From: JAGGTJ01 sp964457545
GTDB lineage: Bacteria; Desulfobacterota; DSM-4660; Desulfatiglandales; Desulfatiglandaceae
Length of the DNA stretch: 64,000 bases
Direction: 5' to 3'
Assembly: GCA_964457545.1 (NCBI GenBank)
Contig: CAYWEN010000010.1
Span: forward strand, 124,001-188,000
The notes below the pieces were generated by a model. The model saw only the letters and a list, made by a program, of their open reading frames with translations, did no database searches and was not told where the DNA came from. Shown piece after piece: positions 45,493 to 54,778 of the stretch. The first letter of the stretch is position 1; each line of letters opens with the position of its first letter. A program made the translations under genes and the position numbers.

Positions 45493-47346
45493 TTAAGATC
45501 TGTTTGCGGATGAGAGTGAATTGGTCTGATCCTCAAACTGCAATTCATACAACTTCCTGAATCTTCCATTAATGGACAGCAGTTCTGTGCTTGTACCGGA
45601 TTCGACAATTTCTCCGTTTTCCATGACAAAGATATGATCTGCCTTCATTATGGTGCTCAGTCTATGTGCGGCCACAAGGATTGTGCGTTTGCCTGCAAGG
45701 TCCTCTATAGCCTTTTGTACCAGCATTTCGCTTTCTGCATCAAGCGCTGATGCCGCTTCATCCAGTATCAATATCGCGGGATCAATAAGGAGTGCTCTGG
45801 CAATAGCTATTCGCTGTTTTTGTCCACCAGACAACATGTCGCCCTGATCTCCGATAACAGTTTCGTATTTGTCTGGCAGATCAAGAATAAATTCATGAGC
45901 ATGTCCTACCTTTGCGGCAGATTGTATGGCATTAAAATCCTTTGCTGATGATCCATACCCGATATTATAGGCAACCGTATTGTTAAAAAGAATGATGTCC
46001 TGGCTGACAATTCCTATCTGTCTGCGTAAGGATTCAAGTGTGACGTCTCTTATATCGTATCCGTCAATTGTAATTGATCCGCTGGTAACATCATAGAAAC
46101 GGGGCAGAAGATCCAGAATAGTGCTTTTGCCTGATCCTGTTGAACCTACAAAGGCAGCCATTTCACCGGCCTTTATCTTGAAAGATATGTTTTTGAGCAC
46201 GTTGGTTCCAGGTGTATAGCCAAAACAAACATTTCTGAATTCTATCATATTGTTATGTTTTTTCAGTTCCTTTGCCCCTTTAGGATTTGCTATTTCAGGC
46301 TCTGTTTTCATAACTTCAAAGATACGTTTTGTGGCGCCTTGAAGTGATTTCAGTTTGTTGTTTATTTTTGCCAGCTTTTTTACAGGGGCATACATACGGG
46401 AAAATGCATATAACATTGAAACCAGTTCCCCAAGGGTGTGATGAAAATAAATTTTGCCAACAATAAGTACAGATGGCAATACCATAAAGACCGTGGCATC
46501 CATCATGGGACCTACACCCAGTTCCCAGCGTCTCCAGCGCATAACCTCTTTGTATAGTTTTTCTGCCTTTTCAGCGAATTTTCTTGTTTCCTCCTCTCCT
46601 CTGACAAATCCATGTATCACTCTAAGGCACATCAGTGTTTCGTGATATATGGATGTAACCTCTGCCACTGTATCCTGCACCCTTGTTGCGTGTTTCTTTA
46701 CCTTTCTTCCAAACAGACGGATAAGACCTACTATCAGAGGAGTTACAACAAAAACAATCAGGGTAAGTTTGTAGTTCATGAAAACAAGATAGACAAAAAA
46801 CACGGCAACAGTTAACGGGTATTGTATAAGCCCTATCAGGATATTTGCGATATTGGCCTGCATTACAGATATGTCTGCTGTAGCCCTTGCTATAAGTTCT
46901 CCTGCCTTTTTCCTATGATAAAAACCAAGGGGAAGGGATATGAATTTTTTAAAGAGATCGATCCGCAATGACTTTACAGCCCTGTTTGAAAATGCTGCAG
47001 CAGTCATCCCGCTCAGGTAAAGACTGATCGATTTAAATATAACTGATAATACCGCAATTCCTGTGAGTAAAAAGAGCAATTTGTTGGATGAACACTGTTT
47101 TATCAGGACCAGTTTTGTTTTGTGCCAGGAAAACAGATGTGATGAATCAAATGCAACCCACGGAATTGTCCACGAAACCGGATCATTGCCGGTTTTCATC
47201 CCTTCGTCTATAAATGGCTGGATCAGATAGGCGGGGACAACAACAAAGAGTGAGGCTGCAACGGCAAAAAGTATAGAATATATCAGCATCCTGCGGTGAG
47301 GCTTTATATAGTAGGCAATATCTTTACCGAGTATTATATCAAGCAC
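45493..47346 (-). CDS. ABC exporter, MsbA-like lipid flippase
   Basis: A 617-residue half-transporter with an N-terminal six-helix membrane domain and a C-terminal ATPase. ATPase motifs: Walker A GSTGSGKST, signature MLSGGQKQR, Walker B AILILDEAAS and the switch AAHRLSTIM. Such proteins flip lipid A or other lipids or export drugs. I place the start at GTG 47346, 8 nt after AAGGAAG; an ATG 55 codons upstream (47511) has no ribosome site and would add residues that look non-coding. A large periplasmic insert follows the first helix (FIDEGMKTGNDPVSWT). It is a single-gene unit, so MsbA function is inferred. Confidence 0.87.
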   Translation of the reverse strand: MLDIILGKDIAYYIKPHRRMLIYSILFAVAASLFVVVPAYLIQPFIDEGMKTGNDPVSWTIPWVAFDSSHLFSWHKTKLVLIKQCSSNKLLFLLTGIAVLSVIFKSISLYLSGMTAAAFSNRAVKSLRIDLFKKFISLPLGFYHRKKAGELIARATADISVMQANIANILIGLIQYPLTVAVFFVYLVFMNYKLTLIVFVVTPLIVGLIRLFGRKVKKHATRVQDTVAEVTSIYHETLMCLRVIHGFVRGEEETRKFAEKAEKLYKEVMRWRRWELGVGPMMDATVFMVLPSVLIVGKIYFHHTLGELVSMLYAFSRMYAPVKKLAKINNKLKSLQGATKRIFEVMKTEPEIANPKGAKELKKHNNMIEFRNVCFGYTPGTNVLKNISFKIKAGEMAAFVGSTGSGKSTILDLLPRFYDVTSGSITIDGYDIRDVTLESLRRQIGIVSQDIILFNNTVAYNIGYGSSAKDFNAIQSAAKVGHAHEFILDLPDKYETVIGDQGDMLSGGQKQRIAIARALLIDPAILILDEAASALDAESEMLVQKAIEDLAGKRTILVAAHRLSTIMKADHIFVMENGEIVESGTSTELLSINGRFRKLYELQFEDQTNSLSSANRS

Positions 47347-47990
47347 TTGGGTGTCTTCCTTAATGTAATAATTTGTTTGTTGGCAAGCATACGGGTCCTC
47401 TGTTTTGTTCAGGATATATCTGTCTGACAGGCAAAATTCCGGAACTGAAAGGCCTTCTTGCAAGGTCAGGGAAACCTGAACCCCCTCCGGCAAGAAGGAG
47501 AGTACATGCAAATAGCGGGCAAATCAAGGAATTATACGGGGGAAGGATAGGTGCAGGACCTTTGGCCTGTCTGTCATATCTTTCTGTCATGTATGATCGG
47601 CAAACAGAGAATCTGCCAATAACCTCGTTAAAACTGCTGAGTTTCACAGGAGATATACAGATATTATGGAAAAAGGTCATTTATGGGAAAAAGGTAAATT
47701 CAAAAATTTTACTGCATATCCAGTCTTTGTTACAAGAACTTTACAGAAGATCCGGCTTTATTCAGGCTCAAGTAAGGGAAAAAATAACCGCAGAAGTACA
47801 TTAGGCATTTCAGAAATCAGGAGATTTGATCCTGACGCAGAAACCGGATAAGAGGGGCCATTGTGCAAAGGCCCCTGTGTAATAGAACATTTTTATGGAT
47901 AAAGGGTATGAGGGCATGTTTTTTCAGACCTGATTACAGGGTCCGGTTTTTTTTTGATATGGAACTTTCAGGTAAGCAAACATAAAAAAA
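47347..47990. other. Gap between exporter gene and SRP RNA
   Basis: About 644 bp with no credible gene. A 7-bp GC-rich hairpin, AGGGGCC and GGCCCCT (47853-47876), has no T-run. The T-run following the SRP RNA occupies the right end. Confidence 0.45.
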
Positions 47991-48263
47991 CTTGGCCGTG
48001 CATCCTTCTTCGACCCAAATGAACTTAACGGCTCTGCCATGCAAATATATCGTTCCTTCCATGGCACAAGCTGCCTTATTTATCGCTGCTTCCTTCCGGA
48101 CCTGACGAGGTTCATAAGCGCTTGTCTCATGGGGTGTCCAATATATTTCCAAGATACAGAAAGCCGTAAGGTTACATTAAGGGCCTCTTGAAGGAAATTC
48201 AACCCCGCATAAGCGGATTTCGGGTTACAGGGCACCGCTAACTCCCCGTCTAGCACGGCCAAG
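47991..48263 (-). ncRNA. ffs: Signal recognition particle RNA, large type with Alu domain
   Basis: A ~273-nt RNA. On the minus strand, GTCAGGTCCGGAAGGAAGCAGC-like sequence (Ffh-binding helix 8) is present near 48082-48103, and the 5' part has the Alu-domain landmarks GGCCGTGCTAG, GGGGAGTTAGCGGTGCC and CCTGTAACCCGAAATCCGC. The ends pair perfectly over 11 bp (CTTGGCCGTGC with GCACGGCCAAG) and a seven-T run follows, setting the 3' boundary. The pattern matches the Bacillus-type scRNA rather than the short 4.5S RNA of Escherichia coli. Two short minus-strand ORFs over it are artefacts. Confidence 0.96.
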
Positions 48264-48269
48264 GCAATT

Positions 48270-48275
48270 ATTATC
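48270..48275 (-). promoter_or_regulatory. Likely -10 box of the SRP RNA promoter
   Basis: On the minus strand GATAAT lies 6 nt before the first paired base of the SRP RNA (48263), the expected distance for a -10 element. The -35 region is T-rich and not clear. Confidence 0.5.
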
Positions 48276-48323
48276 CAAAAGATATCAGGTTTAAAAAATC
48301 AATGTCTGCAGAAAGATACAAGG

Positions 48324-48602
48324 CTAAACTATGTCTACCCGCTCTTTCAGTTCCTTTCCAACCTTGAAAAACGGCAATCTTTTGGGTGGCACTTTGATAA
48401 CTTCACCGGTTTTTGGATTTCTGCCCTGATAACCATCATAATATTTTACTTTAAAACTGCCAAACCCTCTTATTTCTACCCGTTCAGAAGCTATAAGCGC
48501 CTTTTCCATTTCTTCAAAAACCGTGTTAACAACAGCCTCGGCCTTTGCATAAACAAGACCCTCTTTTTTAGCAAGCAGATTGATTAGCTGAGATTTGTTC
48601 AT
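48324..48602 (-). CDS. IHF/HU-family DNA-binding protein
   Basis: A 92-residue nucleoid protein that bends DNA. It begins MNKSQLINLLAKKEGL and has the dimer-core EIRGFGSFKVKYYDG followed by GRNPKTGEVIKVPPKRLPFFK, the DNA-inserting arm with its Pro. The pattern is closest to IHF beta-type subunits, but single HU-like proteins look similar. The start is ATG 48602 with AAAAGGG at 7 nt; an in-frame ATG at 48626 has no good site. In related genomes IHF beta is often near rpsA/sppA; here it lies a few kilobases away. Confidence 0.93.
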   Translation of the reverse strand: MNKSQLINLLAKKEGLVYAKAEAVVNTVFEEMEKALIASERVEIRGFGSFKVKYYDGYQGRNPKTGEVIKVPPKRLPFFKVGKELKERVDIV

Positions 48603-49132
48603 AATATGACCCTTTTTGTCTGACAACTATTTGATAAAAACACAAAAAGCTGATTGTACTATTTTGCGGTATCCTGTTGATTCATACAACCTCACATATC
48701 CCGGGATCTGCTGTATTGTTAAGATTCAACAAGATATAAGTCTTGTAAGCGGTTGTTTTTCAATATCTTTGTCTGTTTTGCAGGGCAAGGATCCGTCTGC
48801 GGCATCAAACTGCAATAGTGCTCAAGAATTGATCTGTAAATGAACCCTGATGTATATGATATTAACAAATCATCGCCAACAGTCTTGAAAAATAATGGAT
48901 AATAAGACCTAAGTCAAGAGAAAATCACAAGAATATAGCAAATGTAATCTTTCGGAAAACAGAAAAATGGCACAAACAGTCAGACAATGTCTCTTTGAAG
49001 GAGATCATATTCACCTGCAGGATTGTTTGTCTGCTGTGTGTTGCCCCCTTTTGCATAAGAGAGACAACGCACAACAGACAGATTCAACTGTTTATATTTA
49101 TTTGAATGCCTGAATATTTATTTTGATATAGG
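48603..49132. other. Gap between IHF and peptidase-like genes
   Basis: About 530 bp without a credible gene. No repeat or RNA structure recognised. Confidence 0.45.
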
Positions 49133-50902
49133 CTATTTGCGCAGATATGTAAAACTTGGGTCTGGCCTTCCTACATAGCATGTACGTGTGAAACCGTATT
49201 TCTTTATAATTTTCAAGGTCTTGTATGCCTCATTTCTTTTGTTGCCGAAATCAAATATCCAGTGATTTCCGTCAACAATTTTCCAGCGCCCATTTATATG
49301 TTTAATCATGATATTTTTCAGGTTAAAGGAAATACAGTCTTCACCTCCGGTTCTGCCTTTCGGGGCCTTCCTGTTTACAAGAAGATACTGAAAGGACGGG
49401 TGAGGACGGCCAACAAAACATACCTGATTCATTCTGTAATGTTTGATAATTTCGAGAGCCTTCCGGGCCTCCTGTTTTTTGTTGCCGAAATCAAATATCC
49501 AGTGATTTCCATCAACAATTTTCCATCTGTTATTGATAAATCTCAGGGCAATTCTTTTGGGGTTAAAACCAATACAATCTTCTTTTATCGGCTTTGGGAA
49601 TCCAAGTGTTGCGCTGCATGCTGAGGTCACACATGATCCTATCTGGGGGTGTTCATTACGACTGTCCCTGCTTTTTGCATAATTGTGGGCCTCTGCCATA
49701 CTGATCATTCCATCGCCATTGGTATCCGCATTTACGTGAGCCCCGGATGGTGTCCTTCCATATATGGCTGATGTCCAATGATATATATATTCGTCGTATT
49801 CCCCTTCAGTATCACATGACCAGGATGACTCATCATGTCTCGCTGCAGTCATCACACATACCTTTGGTTTTGTACATGGATAACTCTGGGCCTTGAGAAG
49901 GTCATCCATCATTCCTCCACTAAAACATTGTTCCATTACATAGATTGCCTGTGCGCATTTGATCTTTTTGGTCAATGATGCAAATTCAGAATCTCTGATG
50001 GATTCCCCCCATAAAATCAGATTGGATTTGTTTGCTCCGGGATTGTTTCCTCCATGGTTGGTGGAATAGAAGAAGAATTTGCCATCTTTGGCGATAAATG
50101 CAGCAATTCTGTTAATAACTTTAGTTAAATTTGCCTTGGTAGCAGCATAGTCAATATCATTGGTTCCGTTTCCATCCATGTCACCGTTTGGACTGTGGGT
50201 TCCATTGGCGTACAGAACAATAATCTCATTATCTGTGTAACCATACCTGTCTTTAAGGGCCTTGTAGATAAATTTAAGGTCATTCCAGTAACGTTTGTAA
50301 TTATAGGTCGAATTCATGCCTCCACTGAGGAGCACTGCATATTTTTTCCTTTTGAGAATACGCACATATGGTTTTATTACCATTCTGCGTCTTATTATTT
50401 TAATATTGTTTTTAATGGCCTTGAACTGGGATATTGCCTTGACATTTAATGGTCTTAGTCTCAGGATTTCCCGGGGAGGACTCATTGTGGGAATTTTCTT
50501 TACTGTACCAGTTTTCCTGTTGACAAGTATAAAGGCCGCCCTGTGTTCCCAATTTGCACCAGGTTGTTCATCCACAAAGAAAAACCAGGAATCTTTTTTT
50601 ACTGTTACCTTGTTTGGTATCCGCCAGCTGGAAATTTTGCTTCCTGATTTTTTCAGTATGGGATTGGCAAAGAGAGCTACTTTATTGATGCTTTTAGCGT
50701 AATGTTTTGAAATAAGCAGTTGTTTTGCCTTTTTTAAACTAATAACATGTTTCATATGGACTGCCCGGGGTCTGTTGACATGTGGAAATAATATATTAGG
50801 TGCAGCGTTAGTAATACCGGACGTGTAAAACAGGCTTACAAAAAAAACAACGATCTGGAATGTTACGACTTTGCTTTTACAACATACTGATTTCAGATAC
50901 AT
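49133..50902 (-). CDS. Exported caspase-fold (C13-like) cysteine peptidase homologue with tandem C-terminal modules
   Basis: A 589-residue exported protein (signal peptide ~1-34). Residues ~185-430 look like a clan CD cysteine peptidase: strand KYAVLLSGG, then the candidate dyad His283 (STNHGG) and Cys326 (EQCFSGG). Two Asp-rich calcium-type loops occur, DMDGNGTND (~241-249) and NADTNGDGMISMAE (~391-404, EF-hand/dockerin-like). The C-terminus has two nearly identical modules (about 441-506 and 521-587, period 80 residues) sharing RWKIVDGNHWIFDFGNK and a VGRPxPSFxYL end. The modules may bind a surface partner. It is a single gene; substrate and activity are unknown. The start has a GGAGG site. 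Confidence 0.82.
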   Translation of the reverse strand: MYLKSVCCKSKVVTFQIVVFFVSLFYTSGITNAAPNILFPHVNRPRAVHMKHVISLKKAKQLLISKHYAKSINKVALFANPILKKSGSKISSWRIPNKVTVKKDSWFFFVDEQPGANWEHRAAFILVNRKTGTVKKIPTMSPPREILRLRPLNVKAISQFKAIKNNIKIIRRRMVIKPYVRILKRKKYAVLLSGGMNSTYNYKRYWNDLKFIYKALKDRYGYTDNEIIVLYANGTHSPNGDMDGNGTNDIDYAATKANLTKVINRIAAFIAKDGKFFFYSTNHGGNNPGANKSNLILWGESIRDSEFASLTKKIKCAQAIYVMEQCFSGGMMDDLLKAQSYPCTKPKVCVMTAARHDESSWSCDTEGEYDEYIYHWTSAIYGRTPSGAHVNADTNGDGMISMAEAHNYAKSRDSRNEHPQIGSCVTSACSATLGFPKPIKEDCIGFNPKRIALRFINNRWKIVDGNHWIFDFGNKKQEARKALEIIKHYRMNQVCFVGRPHPSFQYLLVNRKAPKGRTGGEDCISFNLKNIMIKHINGRWKIVDGNHWIFDFGNKRNEAYKTLKIIKKYGFTRTCYVGRPDPSFTYLRK

Positions 50903-51300
50903 GGTTTCCTCCTTTTTTTTATGTTTGAAGTTATACTCTTGATTTTCTCCCCAACCTTGAATAAACAGAGGATTAAATCATGTTCACTTTGTTATCAGTG
51001 CCCATCCGGAAATAGATTCCGGTCAGTATCTGGTTTCCAACCTAATAAACAAGAGCTTTTATGCAATATCTGCGTTGATATGCATAACTCTTTGATCTTG
51101 TACAAAAAATCTCATGTCTGCGGCAACCTGCATTCAACAGGCAGAAAGAACCGGAAAATCGTTGCCAATAGCTGGGATGCATATATAAGGATCATAAAAA
51201 CCGGCAGGGCCTTTTAATGAAGAGAGCATGTGCTTTTTTTACGCTTAACTCCTTCATGATGGCAAAACGCAAGGCAGCAAACAGTTTTTTTGCGAAACTG
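50903..51300. other. Gap with partial copy of the dispersed repeat
   Basis: About 398 bp without a gene. At ~51005-51060 it contains CCGGAAATAGATTCCGG and GTATCTGGTTTCCAA, which match copy B of the dispersed repeat in reverse orientation, and at ~51093 TTTGATCTTGTACAA, which matches copy A in forward orientation. Confidence 0.5.
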
Positions 51301-51972
51301 TCAGAATAAAAGAACAGGTAAAAACATGGCAAATGAATTGAATGTCAATTTTGGTAAGGCGCCGCCACGCAGGTATATGTCATCTTGAATCCGTGTCAGG
51401 ATTCGTGTCATAATTACCTCATATCCCATGTTTATATAGCCGTTTTTTCCTGCTTCATTTGTCAAAAACAGAAGATTTCCTTTTTTGTCACGGTATGTTT
51501 TGAGTCGCCAGTTAACCTGGGAAATGTTAATATATAATCTTTTTAACCTTTCTGCTGGTATCTCAAGGCTTGTCAGATACAATCCATTTTCAATATTATA
51601 TGTTTCACGTATTCCTTTTACGAGTCCAAGCCCAAGAAGAAAGACACGATCATGGTATGCCGGCTCGGGATCAAATGCCGCTTCAAGGATCTTATAGGAG
51701 GGCAGGGTATTGCAAACAGGACAATGATATTTGCCTCCATGAAAGATTCCTTGCAGCTTTTTCCTTATAACTGCCGGATTGTTTTCATAGATTGGGTTCT
51801 TTAAATATAGGCGTCTGACCAGTTCTTCTAATGATTTGTAATTTTCTGCGACATGGTGTCGTATTATTAAAACATCAGTAGGAACAAGGGCCTGTTTTAA
51901 TCGTTTGTCAGTTGCATAACAACCGGAAAAAAGGGGCAGGATAACAATAAAAACAAGATAGATTTTTTGCAT
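51301..51972 (-). CDS. Putative lipoprotein of unknown function
   Basis: A 223-residue protein with a clear lipoprotein signal (hydrophobic core YLVFIVILPLF and lipobox FSGC). The mature part is helical, with ELVRRLYLKNPIYENN and RKKLQGIF, a CxxC pair in YHCPVCN that might bind metal, and a C-terminal part with TRILTRIQDDIYLRGG. The family resembles lipoproteins found in related anaerobes but I cannot name it. ATG 51972 gives the best signal peptide; ATG 51996 is also possible, and neither has a good ribosome site. It is a single gene in long non-coding flanks. Confidence 0.72.
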   Translation of the reverse strand: MQKIYLVFIVILPLFSGCYATDKRLKQALVPTDVLIIRHHVAENYKSLEELVRRLYLKNPIYENNPAVIRKKLQGIFHGGKYHCPVCNTLPSYKILEAAFDPEPAYHDRVFLLGLGLVKGIRETYNIENGLYLTSLEIPAERLKRLYINISQVNWRLKTYRDKKGNLLFLTNEAGKNGYINMGYEVIMTRILTRIQDDIYLRGGALPKLTFNSFAMFLPVLLF

Positions 51973-52440
51973 GAAAGATTTGTGATTGCCTGACATATAC
52001 TGTGTCAGTAATCATAAGGATATCTGTTTTTTTTAGGCAGTTTGCATTAACAGGTGGTCTTTTTGCACGATCCTGGTGTCAATCTGCGGGATTTCTTGAT
52101 GTTATCCGAAAATTCTCATTTATGGATTGAAAACCAGTTAGTGACCAGAATCTGTTTTCGGATAGGCGCTAAGTTAAGGATGGAAAGGTGCAAACAGTAT
52201 AAAGAATAACTTGCAGGATATGATTAATTGCTAAAAACTGTAACATATGGAACAAATCCTGTAAAGAGCAATATTAAGCTGCCCTGAAAAAACATTGCCA
52301 TAATATTTACTTTATGAGTACATGGGGGACTGTAAAGCTGATTTTGACATGTTTTTTTGCCCATCCAGATTGGCGGTTCGTCAGTATATCATCTGTATAG
52401 GGATGGGTATGGATATAAAACCTTGAGGAGAATACAGGAC
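51973..52440. other. Gap upstream of hisC with copy B of the dispersed repeat
   Basis: About 468 bp divergent region with no gene. It contains repeat copy B at 52040-52165, listed separately, and the hisC ribosome site at its right end. Confidence 0.5.
52040..52165. repeat. Dispersed intergenic repeat, copy B
   Basis: It matches copy A (37306-37440) block by block: CAATCTGCGGGATTT, TTGATGTTATCC, AAATTCTCATTTA, GATTGAAAACC, then TAGTGACCAGAATCTG. Identity looks like roughly three quarters over the aligned part, with few indels. Confidence 0.55.
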
Positions 52441-53532
52441 ATGAAAAAGCTGGTACATGAGGGAATAAGAAAACTGGTTCCATATCCACCCGGAAAGCCG
52501 ATAGAAGAACTGGAAAGGGAATTCGGAATACATGGCTCCATCAAACTTGCATCCAATGAAAATCCCCTTGGCCCCTCTCCTGAAGCAATTAGGGCAATTA
52601 AAAACAGGATATCATCCCTGAACCGTTACCCTGACGGTAGTGCCTATTACATGAAAGAGGCATTGAGCAGGAAATATGGAATCTCACCTGAAGAGATCAT
52701 TGTGGGAAATGGTTCGGATGAAATACTTGAACTGGTTATACGGACGTTTTTTCTATATGGCGACCATGCCGTTCAATCTTTTCCAACCTTTCTTGTATAT
52801 GAAAAGATCATTATGGGGGCAGGAGGAAATATATCCTCCGTGCCTCTTGCAAATTTTGGCGTGGATCTTGAAAAAATGCTCAAGGCAATCACACCAGAAA
52901 CAAAGGTGATCTTTATTAATAATCCCAATAATCCTACAGGTTCTGCCCTGTTCAGGGAAGAACTCCTTGATTTTTTACAGCAGGTGCCTGATGATATAGT
53001 TATTGTGCTTGATGAAGCATACATAGAATTTGCACGGGATAAACGTATTGCAAATGGACTTGAACTTGTTAAACATCATCCCCTTTTGATTGTATTAAGG
53101 ACATTTTCAAAGTTATATGGTCTGGCAGGACTCAGAATAGGCTATGGCTTTGCATCAAAGGAAATGATCGATTATATGAATCGTATAAGGCAGCCTTTTA
53201 ATGTAAACAGCCTTGCGCAGGCCGCTGCTGTTGCTGCTCTTGCAGATTCTGACTTTGTTTCCAAAACTATTGAATTGACAAACAGTGGCCTTGAGTATCT
53301 TTTCAGGGAACTCGATTCTATGGGAATAAAGTATCATCCTACACAGACCAATTTCTTTCTTATAAAGGTTCCCGGTGGAGGAGATTCAGTTTATAACAAG
53401 ATGTTGGAATATGGAGTTATAGTTCGTTCCATGTCTTCCTATGGGCTTTCGGATTATATACGAATCAATGTGGGGCTGCCGGAAGAAAACGAGAGATTTA
53501 TTGAAACTTTCAAAAAGGTATTGAAAAAGTGA
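52441..53532 (+). CDS. hisC: Histidinol-phosphate aminotransferase
   Basis: A PLP-dependent class II aminotransferase, 363 residues, catalysing a late step of histidine synthesis and, in some species, also aromatic amino-acid transamination. Motifs: KLASNENPLGPSP, the FINNPNNPTGS segment, VLDEAYIEF, the PLP-binding Lys224 in TFSKLYGLAG and the terminal SDYIRINVG with the phosphate-binding Arg. The start is ATG 52441 with GAGGAG upstream; an in-frame ATG at 52357 would add 28 unrelated residues. It overlaps cmk by four bases (GTGA). Other his genes are not in the window. Confidence 0.93.
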   Translation: MKKLVHEGIRKLVPYPPGKPIEELEREFGIHGSIKLASNENPLGPSPEAIRAIKNRISSLNRYPDGSAYYMKEALSRKYGISPEEIIVGNGSDEILELVIRTFFLYGDHAVQSFPTFLVYEKIIMGAGGNISSVPLANFGVDLEKMLKAITPETKVIFINNPNNPTGSALFREELLDFLQQVPDDIVIVLDEAYIEFARDKRIANGLELVKHHPLLIVLRTFSKLYGLAGLRIGYGFASKEMIDYMNRIRQPFNVNSLAQAAAVAALADSDFVSKTIELTNSGLEYLFRELDSMGIKYHPTQTNFFLIKVPGGGDSVYNKMLEYGVIVRSMSSYGLSDYIRINVGLPEENERFIETFKKVLKK

Positions 53533-54209
53533 GTGTTATTACAATAGATGGTCCTGCAGGATCAGGAAAAAGTACAGTGAGCAGACTGTTAGCCGAGAAA
53601 CTGGGTTATATATATCTCGATACAGGAGCTATGTATCGTGCAGTAGCCCTGGCTGCAAAAGAGAACAATGTTCCTGTTGATGATGAAAAAAAGATAGGCA
53701 GGTTTTGCAGGTCTGTTGATCTTTCGTTTGATTTGGATCAGGATCCGCCAGGTCTTTTTTATAATGGGGCAGATATATCAAAAAGGATAAGAACGCCTGA
53801 AATAGATATGCTTGCATCAGATGTGTCTGCCGTAAGGATAGTACGTCATGAAATGCGCAGACTGCAGCGGCAAATGGCAAAAGGTGTAAACATAGTGGCA
53901 GAAGGCCGGGATATGGGAACAGAGGTCTTTCCATCTGCCCGATACAAGTTTTTTCTTACAGCCTCAATAGAAACAAGAAGCAGGCGGAGATATGCAGAGA
54001 GATTGAACAGGGGAGAAACCGTCTCGCTGGAAGAAGTGAAAAAAGAGATGCAAAAAAGGGATGCTCAGGACCAGATGCGCAGTGTGGCTCCACTGCGGCC
54101 TGCAAAAGATGCAAAAATTATTGATTCCAGTTTCTTAACCCCTGAAAAGGTAGTAGAGGAAATGATGCGTCATATTGATGCAGGCCATGTTTCCTGCGGG
54201 AATGTTTGA
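53529..54209 (+). CDS. cmk: Cytidylate kinase
   Basis: Phosphorylates CMP and dCMP to the diphosphates. The 226-residue product has the P-loop DGPAGSGKST (residues 7-16), the substrate loop LDTGAMYRAVAL, a NIVAEGRDMGTEVFP segment that binds CMP, and the C-terminal lid with RRRYAERLNRG and RDAQDQMRSVAPL. The start is GTG 53529, overlapping the hisC stop, so the two are translationally coupled. The hisC-cmk-rpsA order is common in related bacteria, although ispH, often found between cmk and rpsA, is absent here. Confidence 0.96.
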   Translation: MSVITIDGPAGSGKSTVSRLLAEKLGYIYLDTGAMYRAVALAAKENNVPVDDEKKIGRFCRSVDLSFDLDQDPPGLFYNGADISKRIRTPEIDMLASDVSAVRIVRHEMRRLQRQMAKGVNIVAEGRDMGTEVFPSARYKFFLTASIETRSRRRYAERLNRGETVSLEEVKKEMQKRDAQDQMRSVAPLRPAKDAKIIDSSFLTPEKVVEEMMRHIDAGHVSCGNV

Positions 54210-54778
54210 ATATCTGTTTTTCTTTCAATCCCGAATTATACGGAACAGGCATCAATGCACAGTCAATCTGTTGCCCAGAGTAATCTTTTTGACAAGATCT
54301 GCAAAAAGATTGCTGTATTCTGTATTATGGACAGTTCGACAGGTTCTGTCTGTAAATCAGTTTTCGGATATTATATATACTGCCCGTTCATAAACAAGGT
54401 TTTTTGTGCAAGAACAAACAAATCAAGTGGTTACAAGGGGTTTGGATACATATAATGGTCCTGTGAAAGGTCGGAGGAACAAACCTGAATCCTGCAATAC
54501 CCTATATAAAGTTTGCAAATAGCATGGTAATAGTGTATCTCGAAAATTTTTGAAATCTTTTACAAGACTGTCACACACGATATATTGCACGGATAATCTT
54601 GTAACCTTAGAGATTGACCTGATGTTTTATGCTGTTGTGCCACGGCAGACGCAGATATTGCAAAAAAAGGCCGTTCAGGAATGAAAAACATCTGAAACAT
54701 GCAGAATAATCTTGATGTTAATCAGGGTCTCTGATAAAAGAGATAAAATTATTTTAGTTTAGGGGGGTAGTCAGTTTA
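54210..54778. other. Long leader of rpsA, no gene seen
   Basis: About 569 bp. The position where ispH is often found in relatives holds no coding sequence. The stretch should contain the rpsA promoter and perhaps an autoregulatory leader; no defined structure recognised. Confidence 0.5.

Noticed and set aside
47347..47511. 55-residue N-terminal extension of the ABC exporter from ATG 47511
   Set aside because: No ribosome site, atypical sequence; GTG 47346 with AAGGAAG fits the family N-terminus.
47853..47876. GC-rich hairpin as terminator of the SRP RNA
   Set aside because: It lies over 110 nt beyond the RNA and lacks a T-run; the T-run directly after the terminal helix is a better end.
47934..48262. 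Two short minus-strand ORFs (47934-48152 and 48080-48262)
   Set aside because: They lie on the SRP RNA, whose conserved sequence and terminal pairing explain the region better.
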